A stretch of 64,000 nt of DNA. It comes from Prosapia bicincta (Eukaryota > Arthropoda > Insecta > Hemiptera > Cercopidae). Positions 35,692 to 48,316 of the stretch are shown here, piece after piece. The stretch's first letter is position 1, and each line of letters starts with the position of its first letter. The notes beneath the pieces are model-generated. The model made no database searches, was not told where the DNA came from, and was given only the letters and a program-made list of their open reading frames with translations. The stretch covers positions 67,721,010 through 67,785,009 of the forward strand of contig JBAIZL010000004.1 in the NCBI GenBank assembly GCA_036971475.1, in the 5' to 3' direction. The position numbers and the translations under genes were made by a program.

Positions 35692-35749
<58 letters not shown>
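35556..35749. repeat. Compound microsatellite (TA)n-(GT)n-(TA)n
   Basis: (TA)n at 35556-35587, (GT)n at 35600-35654, (TA)n at 35694-35749. It separates the pogo left-end fragment from the complete element; the last TA doubles as the element's target site. Confidence 0.96.
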
Positions 35750-35752
<3 letters not shown>

Positions 35753-36634
35753 TAAACTACCGATTATCCGTGGAATAGGGTGGCTCGGCAACGCCGAATA
35801 ACCAATTCCCCGGATAATCCACTATGAACAAAGAATACGCAAAACGACCGATAATCGATTATTATACCATAAGTTACACAAATATGACCCCGGGTAATGC
35901 AATTCACAAATAATCTTCAGAGGACAAAATAAATACAGAAAATAATTTAAAATGTCGATGTATTTGACGGATTATAACATGTACATTTATATGTCTAACT
36001 ATTTACAATACATAGATAAGTATATGTCAAAAGTAAGTATGTATGTACATATGTAATTTCCTTTACACATAATACTTTCACTTTTTAACAAAAAAATCTG
36101 TCACTTTCGTCTGTTTATTTGTGAGCATTGATCTAGCTTTAATGTGCGATTTAAGTTTCTTGAGAACCATTTTGTCGCACAGTGTCTATTTGTGTCACGT
36201 TTGTCATAAAGCCATAAAGGTCGATAATGTATATGACAGACATGGATAATACATATGTCACGTCCTAGACTATTTATAGCCGAGATTAGCTGACATTTGT
36301 TTACAATCTTATGATACACATTAGGTTTTCGGGCGTCCAAGCATTTTGTCATTGTCTCTTATATACAGTAGTCTGCTCGCCCCTTTTATTTCGCTGGCCC
36401 GCGTCGGGATGCTTCCCTTTCAATGTTTAAAATTAGTACGTACATATTTACATATCTATTCCCTTCATCTTAACTTCTATTAGGCCTTATATGTATTGAC
36501 GTCGTAATTCACCGTTTGGAAATTTAAACACATGAATCTGATTGGAATAAAAATTGGATATTTGTAAAACAATGGCAGTCCCCGGATAATCCGCAAACTG
36601 GTTAATCCGCCCACGGATAATCGGGAGTTTACTG
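35750..36634. mobile_element. pogo-type DNA transposon, 885 bp, decayed
   Basis: Flanking TA at 35748-35749 and 36635-36636. Terminal inverted repeats: CAGTAAACTACCGATTATCC on the left; the right end complement reads CAGTAAACTCCCGATTATCC (one mismatch in the first 20, matching on to GTGG). Subterminal copies of ggataatccgc and ggttaatccgc sit inside the right end. The minus strand holds a relic transposase C-terminus. The rest of the transposase is missing or frame-broken. Confidence 0.85.
36078..36164 (-). pseudogene. Relic pogo/Tigger-type transposase C-terminus with PIP-box-like motif
   Basis: A minus-strand frame ends LKKLKSHIKARSMLTNKQTK then VTDFFVKK and a stop at 36078-36080. Seen: QTKVTDFF fits the PCNA-interacting box (Q-x-x-aliphatic-x-x-aromatic-aromatic) just before the C-terminus. 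Known: the Drosophila pogo transposase binds PCNA through such a box, and pogo/Tigger transposases often end in a basic tail with an ITDFF-like sequence. The DDE catalytic domain is not recognisable; an overlapping 83-codon open frame upstream is in another frame, so the gene is broken. Confidence 0.6.
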
Positions 36635-36636
36635 TA

Positions 36637-39524
36637 TTTAGAATTACAAGATCTTTTGCCACCATGGACTGTAATCTTTTTCAGACAAAAGATTAGTATA
36701 TATAGTTTAATTGTCAATTAAAGAATGATGATTATTGCCCAGTATAATCAAAAAGGTTGTCTCAAAAAAACGTGTTTGAAAAAATATTTTCAGGCCTAGT
36801 TTTAAAATTCCTTTTGTGCCAGAGCGCATCTAAATAGTAGCCCTCAGCATTTAGTGTTTATACAGAAAGCTTTTTGCCATTCCCAAAGGTTTAACTACTA
36901 TTCCACCCACAGCGTTACATTATTGTGGGTGTCCCGATTGCAAAAATGCTCTCCAGATAATTCAGGAAATGCATGAAATCCTTAGGGGAAATAAGAACTC
37001 TTTTATTGGAAACATTATGTGTTCAATTCACTGACTCTAATTACAGGGGTCGGGGTTTCATTTTGCTGGGTGCCTTGCCACTGCGGATTACGTGAAAACA
37101 CAACAGCAGATAAAGGGGTTTCATTGGCACAAGTATTGCGTCATCCACACTGCGTGTCATTTCATCTGGTGTTGTTTGTAAAGTAAAGCATGGTATATTC
37201 CTTGCCTGGAAACTGTAAATGGAACTAGCTGAGGGAAGCAAAGAGAGGAAGTGGTGGTAACTCGTCTTCGGAATGACCAATCTTTGTTATCGCATGGACG
37301 CAACACGAGAATTCCCACTAGGTAAGTTTGCGGAGGAATCGTCACAGTCAAGCATGTTCTGTTTAAATGGGAGAGTTCACTCACATTCGTAACTGTTCGA
37401 GGAAATTTAATTGTGGAGTCGAGGGACGTTGCCTCGGCTATTGCCTGTTTACGTCACCTAAATATCTGAGTATTTCAAGAACATTTAATAGTTTTACTTA
37501 GGATTCTTTTAGTTTTAGTTTTTATTGTGTTTAATTTTTATTTTTCCTTTAGTTTTAGATATTATTTCTAATCCTCGCCTCTTTTTATTACTTTAATGTT
37601 TTTTATTAGTTTAGTTTTAGATATAATTATTTTAACTCTTTAGTTTAAATTAGTCTAGGAATTATGGCTGTAGCGGGAATGGCAGACAGAGGTGAATGTG
37701 CCTTTAGGAGAATTATAAATAGGCAATTTGTGCTAAATCAGTAAAAATGTTTTTGACCTTATTATCCCCACTAGTGTTTAATACTGGTTAGTGTGGTTGA
37801 AGACGGTTCGTCTTAGTATGTGTTTGAAAAATCATTTTAAACATAGAATTTTCAAAGTTAATGTACTTTGTAAAATACTGCCATCGTAATAGTTTAGTTA
37901 AAGCTAGTGGAAAACAAACTTTAGCGATTGAAAAGTATTATGGCTGTAGGACCGACTGACAGGAATGAATACTATATTTGTAGAATCTACTTATTAGAGA
38001 TTTTAATAAAATCTTATTAATTTAGGTAATAGAAAACATTTATTAAATGTTGAAAAATCTACTGAATTACAATTTCATTAAACGAATTTAATTGAAATTA
38101 AAAAGTGTCAGACAAGGAAGTTTTCATTTTGTAGATGGGAATAAAATAAATTTCTTATCACCATTATGTTGAATTAATTGTAGCCTATTAAGATTTATTC
38201 AAATAGAAATTAATATATTTATAAATTGATATATTTTCTAAACGAGGAAACATTGTATAACATTTAAACCTAATAATGTATATTAAATAAAGTAGCATAA
38301 CATATGTGTTGAATAGCTGTTCTACAACATAGCCTACGACATAAAATTAGTTGTATGAACACATGTTATCACTTAATCTCAGGTTAAAATACGAAAAGCG
38401 TGTCGTGACGTCACGGAAGAGATGATTTTTCTCCTGTGCAAAGCATACAGTCATACCCAGCCAACTTAATTATTAATTTAAAAAAACAATAAATAAATAG
38501 AAATCGATTTTATATTCAAGGCATTCATGATTAGAATTCTTCAACCCAATGTAAGTATTTCACCCTTTACCAGAGACCCTACAACGACTCTTCCTAGGCA
38601 AGACGTCTATTGAGAAGGCCCGTATGGGGCGTAAGATTGACGTAGGTTACGCGGTGGCCAGACCACGTTACGCAACTACAACTGGCAATTACGCGCGGCT
38701 CTTGGGGTTTTAAAATCGGCAGCCTGAAATTTAATTATTATAGAAATCTAGGAGGCTGCACAACAAAAACATCATTGTGCATTGTAGTCTAGGGCAGGCC
38801 CGAGGGGTGCCAGAGTCTTGGCTGTCTTGGAATGAACGTCGGACGGTTCTGTTCACCCTCAGCATCGTCAGAGTCGACGAAATGTGAAAAGTATCTATAT
38901 TTTACAGCGGAAAGTACCAAAGGAATTAAACTCTTCATCAAAGGGGGTTCGCGAAAATATATAAAGGGTAAGAGTTAGCTGATGTAATATTAGAAATTTA
39001 GATGTAAAAATTATACAAGGTATATCTTGTAGCTTAAAAATAACTGAGTACCACAGTACTTATTGACTTACGTATATTGAGTTACACAAATTTAATGTCC
39101 TCCCCTGTCCTGCCATATTTTTATCATTCCTCCTACGTCTATAACTACAAAATAAGTATGATGGTAGGCCCTACGCTTGATTATTAAAATTGAAAATAGG
39201 GGGCGTTATTTAAAAGCACTGATATTATACTAAAAATATGGTACAAACTAAAACTTTAATACTAATTGATTCTTATACACAGGTTTCACCTCACGCAAAT
39301 GTCACCTTGAGGTTGAAAACAAGAGAAAATTAACATTAGTAAAAAAACACTTTTATGCAAAAGTATATTTTTTTAAACTTTTACAAAACAATTAACTTTG
39401 CACATTTTACTATTAATATAAAATTAACGACTTCTCAATTTGTATATTTACTTATACAGAAACTAATTTAGTTCTAAATTTGTACATAAAAAAAACACAA
39501 AACATCAAAAATTAAATATATTTT
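36637..39524. other. Mostly unrecognised sequence, with one dispersed-repeat copy
   Basis: A GC-richer stretch at about 37030-37390 contains tag|gtaagt, a good splice-donor-like site, at 37318-37325, but I cannot define an exon. 38550-38900 is also GC-richer and unrecognised. 38270-38400 is a copy of the cagctgtt family: gtagcataacatatgtg, agctgttctacaac, tgttatcacttaatct. The remainder is AT-rich. Confidence 0.5.
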
Positions 39525-39746
39525 TAATAATAAATACATAAAACCCTCTTAACCACAAACGTTTTTTTTATTTTACCTTTATGTACATTTCAGTTACCAA
39601 ACAAACATCCACAGAGGGATAACATACAAAGACTGTATGTCAGTGTATGTTATCCCTCTGAGGATGGTTACTTGGTAACTGAAATGTACATAAGTGTAAA
39701 ATAAAGAAAGTTTGTGGTTAAGAGGGTTTTATGTATTTATTATTAA
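39525..39746. repeat. Foldback element B (ATGTACAT family), copy 1
   Basis: Arms of about 105 bp face each other: ttaataataaatacataaaa, ccctcttaaccacaaac on the left and its complement on the right. The axis is near 39635. The left-arm core has decayed (CTGTGGA on the minus strand, 39608-39614); the right-arm core is intact. The same element family occurs at 57.4 and 57.7 kb, with a partial relative at 45.75 kb. Confidence 0.9.
39650..39700 (+). ncRNA. Hammerhead ribozyme-like motif, foldback B1 right arm
   Basis: Core CTGAGGA (39658-39664), extra T, stem II GGTTAC / GTAACT with a TTG loop, GAAA (39681-39684), stem III ATGTACAT (an 8-base palindrome), an A at the cleavage position. Stem I is weak in this copy (about three pairs). 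Confidence 0.5.
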
Positions 39747-42467
39747 ATTCAACCACAGTATATTCCTAATAAATAGTTATATTTTTACAATACTTTAAAT
39801 TAATTGAATAATTATTATAATTCATGCGTAAGAATATATATAGGTTGAGAGTTTAATTAGCAAAGCACTTACGGCAATAAGAGCTAAGACTATTACATTA
39901 TTTATCGAAACGTTGCCAGAATCAATCAGATAGGAAATGTTTTCTCAGTTCCTCCTGGGATATCCAAGAAGTTCCCCCCAACTCGGTCATTTATAATTTG
40001 CATCATGCGATCATAAATGCCCTTATGTGCACGAGTTAAATAGGGAATGCTTCGTTGGACATATGACTGGGGACCATCAGTGTTGTAGCTCTATTCGCGG
40101 TCCAAGTCCACATCAAATGAGGTAGTCACAGCTCGGGTGGATGGTGGTATTCTCAAATAACCTCTACTTAAGATTTTGACGTTTATGATCATGATATGAT
40201 AACACATAAGTATCTCGATTGAGGCGAATATTTAATTCAGATTGTATAATATTCTGAATGGTGGTAAATTTGTTAGTAAACAATGTAATTGGGAAGAGGT
40301 AATGTTCACATGTGGCTGTGGTTGTCGCTAGCTAGTTTGGCGAGTGGTGGCACATGGCGCGGTGCTGGTACATAGCTGACTGTTGAAAAAGCAATTTTCT
40401 CAAGGTCACGGTTATGTTAATAATGTAAAACAACAAATACAAACAATCTTAGAAGCGGGTTGTATCATGTCAAAATTTGAGCTAAACCGCATGCAGTCCG
40501 TTTTGAGTTTTTAAAGCGTGAACAAACTAACAACATTTTTAGAAAGGCTACAAAGATTAAAATTTTATACTTTTTCCTTATCCTTCGTAGAACGTAATGT
40601 AAAATGATTATTCATTGTGCCATATATTTATTGTTTTTAGTTTGAAATGCTATTGAAGTTAAGGCTATAAATGTCTTTGTTATTTTTTTACAAACAATAC
40701 CACTCGAATCAGCCGGAATCCTGCAGTAGACCATTGTAGTATAGCAACACAATGAAATGTTACTCTTTAAGAACTATCGAATCAACTGTTTGTCGAGATA
40801 AATCCACATGTGCTAAGTTGTATTGAAGTAGTATGATGAACTAATGACAAATGGATGTTTGAACGGGGGAAGTTTCCGAATCCAATAACCGGAAAACTTC
40901 TCGGAAGCAGGAGTTAAAAGGAAAAGTATGAAGAGAAAATCGTCAATAATGTGGCAAATATCCTGGAATAATTTCCTCTTCAATTTAACAAAACTTGTGT
41001 AAACTATATTAAAAACATTCTCTTCGGATCAGTGTATGAAGTTGAAAGTTTCATTCATTTAAAAATTAATGTTTTACAAAAGTTGTTTTATTTTATAATC
41101 TTTGTTTATATAGAACATTTGGTCCCATTAACAAGTAAGTTGAATGACTTATGGCCGTGCCTGTTTGCGTGTGCGCGCGCGTGCGTGACCTCTGAGTCCA
41201 ATTACAACTGCCCTATTTTATCTCTCTTTACCCACTTCTCTTTATAACCGTATCTAAACTTGGGGTTACATGTGTTTTATCTGGCAATTGTTTGGCGCTC
41301 ACGTCAGATTGTAATGGTCATTCACAAGGCTATTCTGACGAGTAAACCAAGGTAGTTGGGATAACTTGGCCTAAGTATATCTTAGACCACAGCCTTTCTA
41401 CCCAGTCTCTAAATGGGGGGGTTTTGTTGTTAGTCGTTTCATTTCATAACTTCAAATTAATAATTTGAATTTATTCAGTCAAAGCTGTGCAAATAAAGGA
41501 ATATCATATAAAAAATACATTCTTAACTTTAAACCATAGAGCCTTTGCATGTAGCCTATGAATTTTATAATGCAGGCAATCTTTTCAAATATTTTTTTAC
41601 AGGATTAAATATTTTTTACAATTTTTTAATTTACTGTTTTCCATATCTTGTACATTAATAAACGTTTTGTATTTAAGTTAATAATTTTTATTTTATTATT
41701 TTTTTAATGCATTTTGTCAAATTCAACATTTCCTAATGTATATGCAGCGTATTTGAATTTTCCCTGATATTTTTGTCGTATTTAACTATTTCCCGTACGT
41801 TTTGAGGAACTTAAAATATTTCCCACATTTTTGATATAAGTATTTTCTTTTGTCGTATTCAGCTATACCGTTTCTTATCCTCTGTATTTTAAACGAATTA
41901 AATTTGGTTAACGTTTAAATCAGTATTAATTGTTATTTATTGTAGTACCTTGTCTAATATTTTAAGCTTTGTGTAATATATTTAATTAGTTTGTTTTAGT
42001 GTTTTTTCTACAGTATTCAACTATATTGAAATGCGTTTATCCTATACACTCGTAGCTCCAGTATTTTTAACGAATTTAAAGTCTTTCATATTTATAACCG
42101 TATTATTACTATATTATAGTAAATATTATTTACTAAAGTACTTTTTCTAATATTTTACATTTTTTGTAATATATTTAACTACATTTATTTATTTGTTTTT
42201 TTTTAAAATCACATTTAACTTTATTGTAATATGTTAAACCTTATTTAACTATTTCAAATATATTTAGTTCAAATTTATTTAGATTTACTTCTATCTAGTC
42301 TATAAACTTCTTCTGAGTGTAATAATTTATATAAATTTTCTGTTTCGCAATATTTAACCTTCTGTAGTGTATTTTAAAGCATTAAAGTTTTATTTAAAAA
42401 ATTTAATCGTATGAAACGTTTTACGTTTTTTATCGACTTTAACACTCGTCAGGCGGTTTACTTATCT
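39747..42467. other. No recognised feature apart from a doubtful ribozyme-like core
   Basis: Mostly AT-rich. 39890-40390 is more mixed in composition. 41580-42420 is very AT-rich with short near-repeats such as tttaactatttcc. A weak hammerhead-like candidate lies at 42405-42450 on the minus strand. Confidence 0.5.
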
Positions 42468-43086
42468 AGCAGAATAATCCCAAATCCGTAGAATACTACA
42501 CAATCCATAGAACATTACCAATTCACAGAATATTACCAAATTAACAGAATATTTGCAATTTACAGAATATTACTCAATTCGCAGAATAATAACCCATCTA
42601 GCAGAATAATCCCAAATCCGTAGAATATTATACAATCCGCAGAACATTACCAATTCACAGAATATTACCAAATTAACAGAATATTAGCAATTGACAGAAT
42701 ATTACTCAATTGACAGAATATGAATCCATTTACAGAATATTGCCAAATGACAGAATATTTTCAATTCAAAGAATATTGCCAAATTACAGAATATTACAAT
42801 TTCACAGAATATCTCCAATTCATAGAGCGTTATCATTTCACAGGATATTGCCAATTGACAAAATATTAACAAATTTACAAAATATTACTAATTTACAGAA
42901 TATTACCCAATTGCCAGAATATTAGAAATTGACAAAATACTACCCAATTCACAGAATATTGGCAACTAACAGAATATTAACCAATTAATCGAATATTACT
43001 AATTTACAGAATATTTTTCAATTCACAGAATATTACTAATTTACAGAATATTTTTCAATTCACAGAATATTAACCAGTTCACAGAG
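42468..43086. repeat. AT-rich minisatellite built on cagaatatt
   Basis: Short irregular units of about 17-19 bp, of the form acagaatattaccaattc, repeat some 30 times. Inside it a 125-130-bp block beginning atctagcagaataatccc (about 42474 and 42597) is duplicated, a higher-order repeat. Confidence 0.88.
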
Positions 43087-43159
43087 TTAAGCGTGTTGTA
43101 TGTCATGTATACTAAATATCGAAATCTTCTTGCTGTTCATGACGAGCTGGTTGTTAATT

Positions 43160-43292
43160 CTTATTACACTTTTGCTATTACTTGCGACCAGACTTTTTTT
43201 AACTAAAAGTTGTTAAATAGTGTAAGTTAACAATTTAACAACTTTTAGTTAAGAAAAAGTCTGGTCGCAAGTAATAGCAAAAGTGTAATAAG
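43160..43292. repeat. Foldback element, same family as 7.7 kb, centre lost
   Basis: Arms cttattacacttttgctatt ... and complement, with tgcgaccagact / agtctggtcgca. The 48-bp left flank (43112-43159) also matches 7597-7644. The ribozyme-like centre of the 7.7-kb copy is absent: the arms meet through a short spacer near 43215-43232. Confidence 0.85.
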
Positions 43293-45202
43293 AATGATGT
43301 ATACTACTTCATTTAGTAATCTAAGATGGGCCGCGCTAAAGTGGGCCGTACCTGAGGTTGACGATATGATTTTGGCACCCATGAAATGTGCAGTACAAGG
43401 CAAGACAAGGGTGGCTAATACAATAGGCTGAAGGGGATCGCGGAAGCACTCTAGAGAATCCCTGAACTGGGCTGTGCGATCTACTTTAAATCATCAGCCA
43501 CGTAATGGTTTGTATATTCTTCCGGTTAAAAGTGAGCACCAATATACTAAAGGTGAATAATATGAAGAAATTTTAACGGTGGTATACAAGAAGAGAACTA
43601 GAAGAAATGTGAAGTACAATGTAAGTTCCGGAAGCTTTAAGAGAAAACCCAATCCACTATAAGCACCGCAACTTATGCATGTATTATATAATGCGGTTAA
43701 TAGAAAACAATGTAGTTTTTACTTTTATAATATCTATAAGAACATCAAATCTAAAGATTTCTATGACCACGTGACTATAGTAACATAACGTAAAAATTAT
43801 CCACAGGGAAATCACTTAGTAATATAGAAATTTAATGAATTACTTAAATCAGTAACTTAATGAATATTTAATCTCGCTGGAAACAAACAGCTTCCTAGTT
43901 AATTACAAACAAGAACAACATTTACCCACAACTGAGCATAGATGTGCAATAAGGATCGAAACTACACAGTAGAAGTGTTGTTATATATAGTGGAACAGAT
44001 GTTAACTAGTACTGTGTGATCGCTTGGAGCTGACATCCCTCTTACATATCGTGGTTTATGACGTCATTTAAAATCCAAAAATCAACTACCAAAAACACCT
44101 ACCTAGATGCCCAAATACAACAATATGATGATAAGTTTTAAAAAAATAATATTTTAGGTCCCAAAGGTTTTAGTTTTGTGCTCAACAGCAAACAGAAAAA
44201 ACTATTAACCCTACTAACAGAGTTGCTGTTAATGTTTACTACAGCTGATACTTCTAAGTCTGATGGAAAAATCTCTGTACATTATAGACCAATAGGATTC
44301 TAGTCAAAACTTCAAATTGAACATTTACTAAACACGTACTAAATTAAAACAAATGAAGTATGCAGAATGCTAAAACTAAACACCCCTGCCAAATATTCAG
44401 GCAGAAAAATAATTTATATACAATATTAGTCTGATGTAACGGTTTCATAATTACCTATTGTATTATATGGGTGCCATATTACAGAATCAAATTCTCAAAT
44501 CTACTTCACATTAGAGAGTTTTTTCGTTCTTAAATTCTGATTTATTTCCAAAATCAAATAATCTAATAATATCTAAATTTTAATCTAATATACTTTAAGT
44601 AACGAAACATAAGCATAGGTACGCAATAAGGTTTCGCACCACAAAGAAGTTGAACAGAGAAAAGAAGGCCCAAATGTAGGACTTTGGCAATAAATCCCTA
44701 ATTGCAATATAATTTCAAAACTTAATATTTTAATGACATATATGCCTTAGGTTTTGAAACATGATAGTTTACACAAAATAGTCTTACAAATTCTATATTC
44801 TTTTATATATTTTGAGGATTAAATATTTTATGCAAAGGTCCAAATTTGGTGCTATGCATTCAGCAAAATAGCTGTACCCTACAAATTATAGCCTATGTGC
44901 TATTATTATTATTGATATTGATAGTAACAACTTTTAATTACGGTACAAAATTATAAGTTTATTAACCAATGATTAAAATACAAGTACATATAAATCAATA
45001 ACATTGATTAAACTATTGATTCTTTTAATCTAACGTTCCATCTAACTTCTGATCGTAAGAGTTGGGAAGAACACAAAGTTAGAACATAGTTGTAAAGTTC
45101 CACTTAAACATTTTAGAATCATAAACAATTTGGTGTAATAAAATTAATGTCCAAGGGGCTTCGTTAACAATATTTTTTAATGCCTTGAAAAGGCATGGAA
45201 AT
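43293..45202. other. No recognised feature
   Basis: 43320-43520 is GC-richer and unrecognised. The rest is AT-rich without notable open frames. Confidence 0.5.
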
Positions 45203-45273
45203 TTAATCTTCTGCAACTTCAGAGTTCAACTCTTCTACGTCGTATCCATCTTCTACGTCAACTTCATCTTCTA
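45203..45273 (-). CDS. Possible terminal exon encoding an acidic C-terminal tail
   Basis: On the minus strand a pyrimidine-rich tract ending ttcttcag is followed by an open frame reading EDEVDVEDGYDVEELNSEVA then ED and TAA at 45203-45205. The tract plus AG looks like a splice acceptor. Acidic tails end many host proteins and several DNA-transposon transposases. I see no adjoining exon, so it could be a transposon relic or chance. No function is assigned. Confidence 0.25.
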
Positions 45274-45740
45274 CTGAAGAATTTGAAGAAAATTGTTTAT
45301 ATTATAGTTTTGCATCTCATGTAATTAGATGCATAATTGATTAATGTTATTAAGTTAAAAACTATCATTAGGTTTTCCTGTGGGTCATACATTTTGTATA
45401 TTTATAGGAAAGAAACGGTTGCTCTGTAGGGGTCTACGTTTCGAATCTTCCTGATAGTTAGCTTATTATAAAAGGTTAAGGGTCCTTGTTTGGTCTTACA
45501 ATCTATCAGAAATGGGTGGTTTTGTGAACAGTGCTCTCTCTATACAACCACACCAATTTATTTTAATTTTATCTACATCTTTCTTTCTGTTTGTTATATC
45601 GTTCTTCATACAAGTAGTTGAGAAAAGTTCCTGTTTTTCCATTCTCTTACAACTAAAGATTTTTTCTACTTCCAAGTTTCATTGGCAGAGATAAAGTCGT
45701 CAACAGTGTACAAACGCATTTGTAGTTATTAATTTTTTAT

Positions 45741-45788
45741 TAACGTAATGCACATTTCGGATGTAAAGTAACCATCATCAGAGGTATA
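45741..45788 (-). ncRNA. Hammerhead ribozyme-like motif, single copy of foldback B family
   Basis: Minus strand: core CTGATGA (45775-45781), extra T, stem II beginning GGTT and closing ATCC (partly mismatched), GAAA (45755-45758), stem III ATGTGCAT (self-complementary with a G-T pair), a T at the cleavage position. There is no facing arm. The outer sequence is not closely related to the other B copies, so this may be an older solo copy. Confidence 0.45.
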
Positions 45789-48102
45789 TACGGTTCTGCT
45801 TAGTACTCCATTAATTTTGCCTATGATTATCAATTCTTTAGTGTTACTAGATAAAGAGTACAGTATAGTTATACTGAACTACAGTGTACTTCTCGAAATT
45901 AGAGGTAAACATCTCTATTCAGCCAAGTTGAGAGCAGATCCAAGTGACGCTATATTGTTCCCCTATTCCTCGTACCAGGGGATCATTATGCCCTTTCCTT
46001 AGCGCTAACGTATCCCCCTCAACCCCCTTATAAGGGGAAGGGGTACGGGTAAACACTCTCCACTGACTCCAATAGAGACCTGGTCTGATTTAAGACCACC
46101 TCCCTGCACACGTGCTACCACGACTCTTACCCCTACAATCTCTAACTGGGGGTTTTATCTTATACCGACCTATATTCATAATGTTTACTGATCTTCGTTT
46201 ATAAACTATCGAGGTGCCGATAGTTTCACCATGGTAATTCGAACCTCTTTTAGTCGAAATATTTTATAATTAGGATTCCCTTCAGGTTCGAGTTTATGAG
46301 ATTACACTGTGTTACCCTTTCGATACATGCGTCATGAGTAGTGGTGAGCTGTCACTAACATATTACAGAGCGTGGAAATTATCGACTTTCAACTCTTTTT
46401 TATTAAAGTTGCTTTACGTAATCATCTTGAATTCACTGATTAAACTATAATTAAAAGTTTAGTTAATCGTTAGTTAATTTGATTAACTATAATTCGCTTA
46501 CTTAAGTACTTTTTAAAAATAGTATTTTTTATTGTCTACGTTTATATTTCAAAACAAGATATTTTATAGAATGTTTTATTTTACACTTGAATTTATATAT
46601 GTAGCTATTCTGATTATAAGACAATATTTCATCCCTAATCAGCGAGGAGACTTTAATGCACAGATATGTGTACGTCACTATCCCCAGTTTACCCCAATTC
46701 TTTGTCAACGTTCCCCTTCTAAGCTTAAGTCTTCCATTGAGCATCCGATAATTCATGTTCCTTAGATTCAGACTTTAGTGATCAGGAGCTGACTATTGTG
46801 CTCAACAACCCGTTACGAATTCCATCTGAACTTGGTTCCAAAGCCGTTTCCAGAACTCTGGGAACCCCAGAGCAATAAATTACGGTCAAATGTGAAGTTT
46901 ATAAAATACAAAATAAATTTGGTGTTGGGGGAATCTTTTACGGTTATCAACTGGAGCTGTGCGGTGCGGAAGTTGTAGAAAAATATTGATTTAAGATTAT
47001 ACATTATGTCAGACCGGAAACTTGTAGTCTCATACAAAGCTACTAATTAAGGTCTTAAGGGAAGGGAAGAAATAACGAATTATTTTTGTGTAAATTTACT
47101 AACAAAACTATTGTTTTCAATTATACAATTAAAAGTTCATGGACTTAAAAGTTTGATGTATAAAAAAAACCCTGAAATTTTACTAAAAGTGAACCAGTTG
47201 GCCACTCTTGGTACAGTTAAACCAACAAACTAACTTGGGCAATGTTATAGCATATAAAACTAGTTTTAATTTTTTGCCGGTTCCATAAAAATAAGATAAA
47301 TCTAACCTTGACAGGTAGCCAAGTTGCGGAGTTCACTGGTTTTACTGTAATAATAATTTTTTTCTATCATTGATATTCATTAAGAATAATTTTTACAATG
47401 TCGGCTTGCCTGTGTCAGCCATGCAGTATGTAGGGAAAGAATAGTGGCTAGGCAGTAATGCAGAGTTGATTCATTTTTAGGGATATTGTTTTCTAACATT
47501 CCCAGGCACTGGGAGGTAATCCATACCCAAAACATTATGAAACTGTACGTCATTTTTAGAGCTTAAAATTAAACGCAAGTAGATAATATGTGTATAAAAG
47601 CATTTAAGAAAAATATTTTATCTTAAATTATTCTACGTTCCAAATTCAAAGAGTAACTACAAACATAACGTTTACGTGTATATATAGTAATGTATACAGT
47701 AAATATGTGGTACGTATTTAGAAAACCAGGTGGTTTCAGAAATAACAACGTCCTAATAGCAAACCTTAAGTTTTCAATTTCACAAAATACAATTTTTGCA
47801 AATAGATACTGAACCAACAAGAATGCTTTACAAGATCGTTAATAACCTAATCCTCTGTGCGGTGATTTTCTCATAAATATATATATAGCCGTAGTTAGGC
47901 CGTTTAGGTTTTCTTCGGAAGTTGCATTTCCCAAATATATGACATCTCTCCAATGAGGTTATAAGGTATGAGAGCTAAATGAGGTCACGCACTTTACGGG
48001 CATTCAACGAGCAAGACCAAAATTAGTGTCGCATCGTTTTCCATGTAAACTATCTTGAGCTTTTAATATTATAATTTCCTTATAACGGTTTCAAATTACG
48101 AA
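45789..48102. other. No recognised feature
   Basis: 46000-46330 is GC-richer without identifiable motifs. Open frames of 60-77 codons on both strands overlap and look random. Confidence 0.5.
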
Positions 48103-48316
48103 ATTTGTATGAAACTAGCCATATGGAAAACTTTGTATGAAACTAGCCATATGGAAAACTTTGTATGAAACTAGCCATATGGAAAACTTTGTATGAAACT
48201 AGCCATATGGAAAACTTTGTATGAAACTAGCCATATGGAAAACTTTGTATGAAACTAGCCATATGGAAAACTTTGTATGAAACTAGCCATATGGAAAACT
48301 TTGGCCATATGGAAAA
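48103..48316. repeat. Minisatellite, 28-bp unit, about 7.5 copies
   Basis: The unit is tttgtatgaaactagccata then tggaaaac. Seven copies are essentially identical, implying recent expansion. The last partial copy lacks the tatgaaacta part. Confidence 0.97.

Noticed and set aside
41325..41380. CTGACGAG near 41334 as a hammerhead
   Set aside because: No GAAA at a workable distance and no stem II.
45203..45300. CTGAAGAATTTGAAGAAAA (plus strand) as a hammerhead core
   Set aside because: No stem II can form between CTGAAGA and GAAA and no stem III follows.
48103..48316. CRISPR array
   Set aside because: Units are contiguous 28-bp tandem copies without spacers, in a eukaryotic-type sequence with no cas genes. 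The same applies to the other minisatellites.
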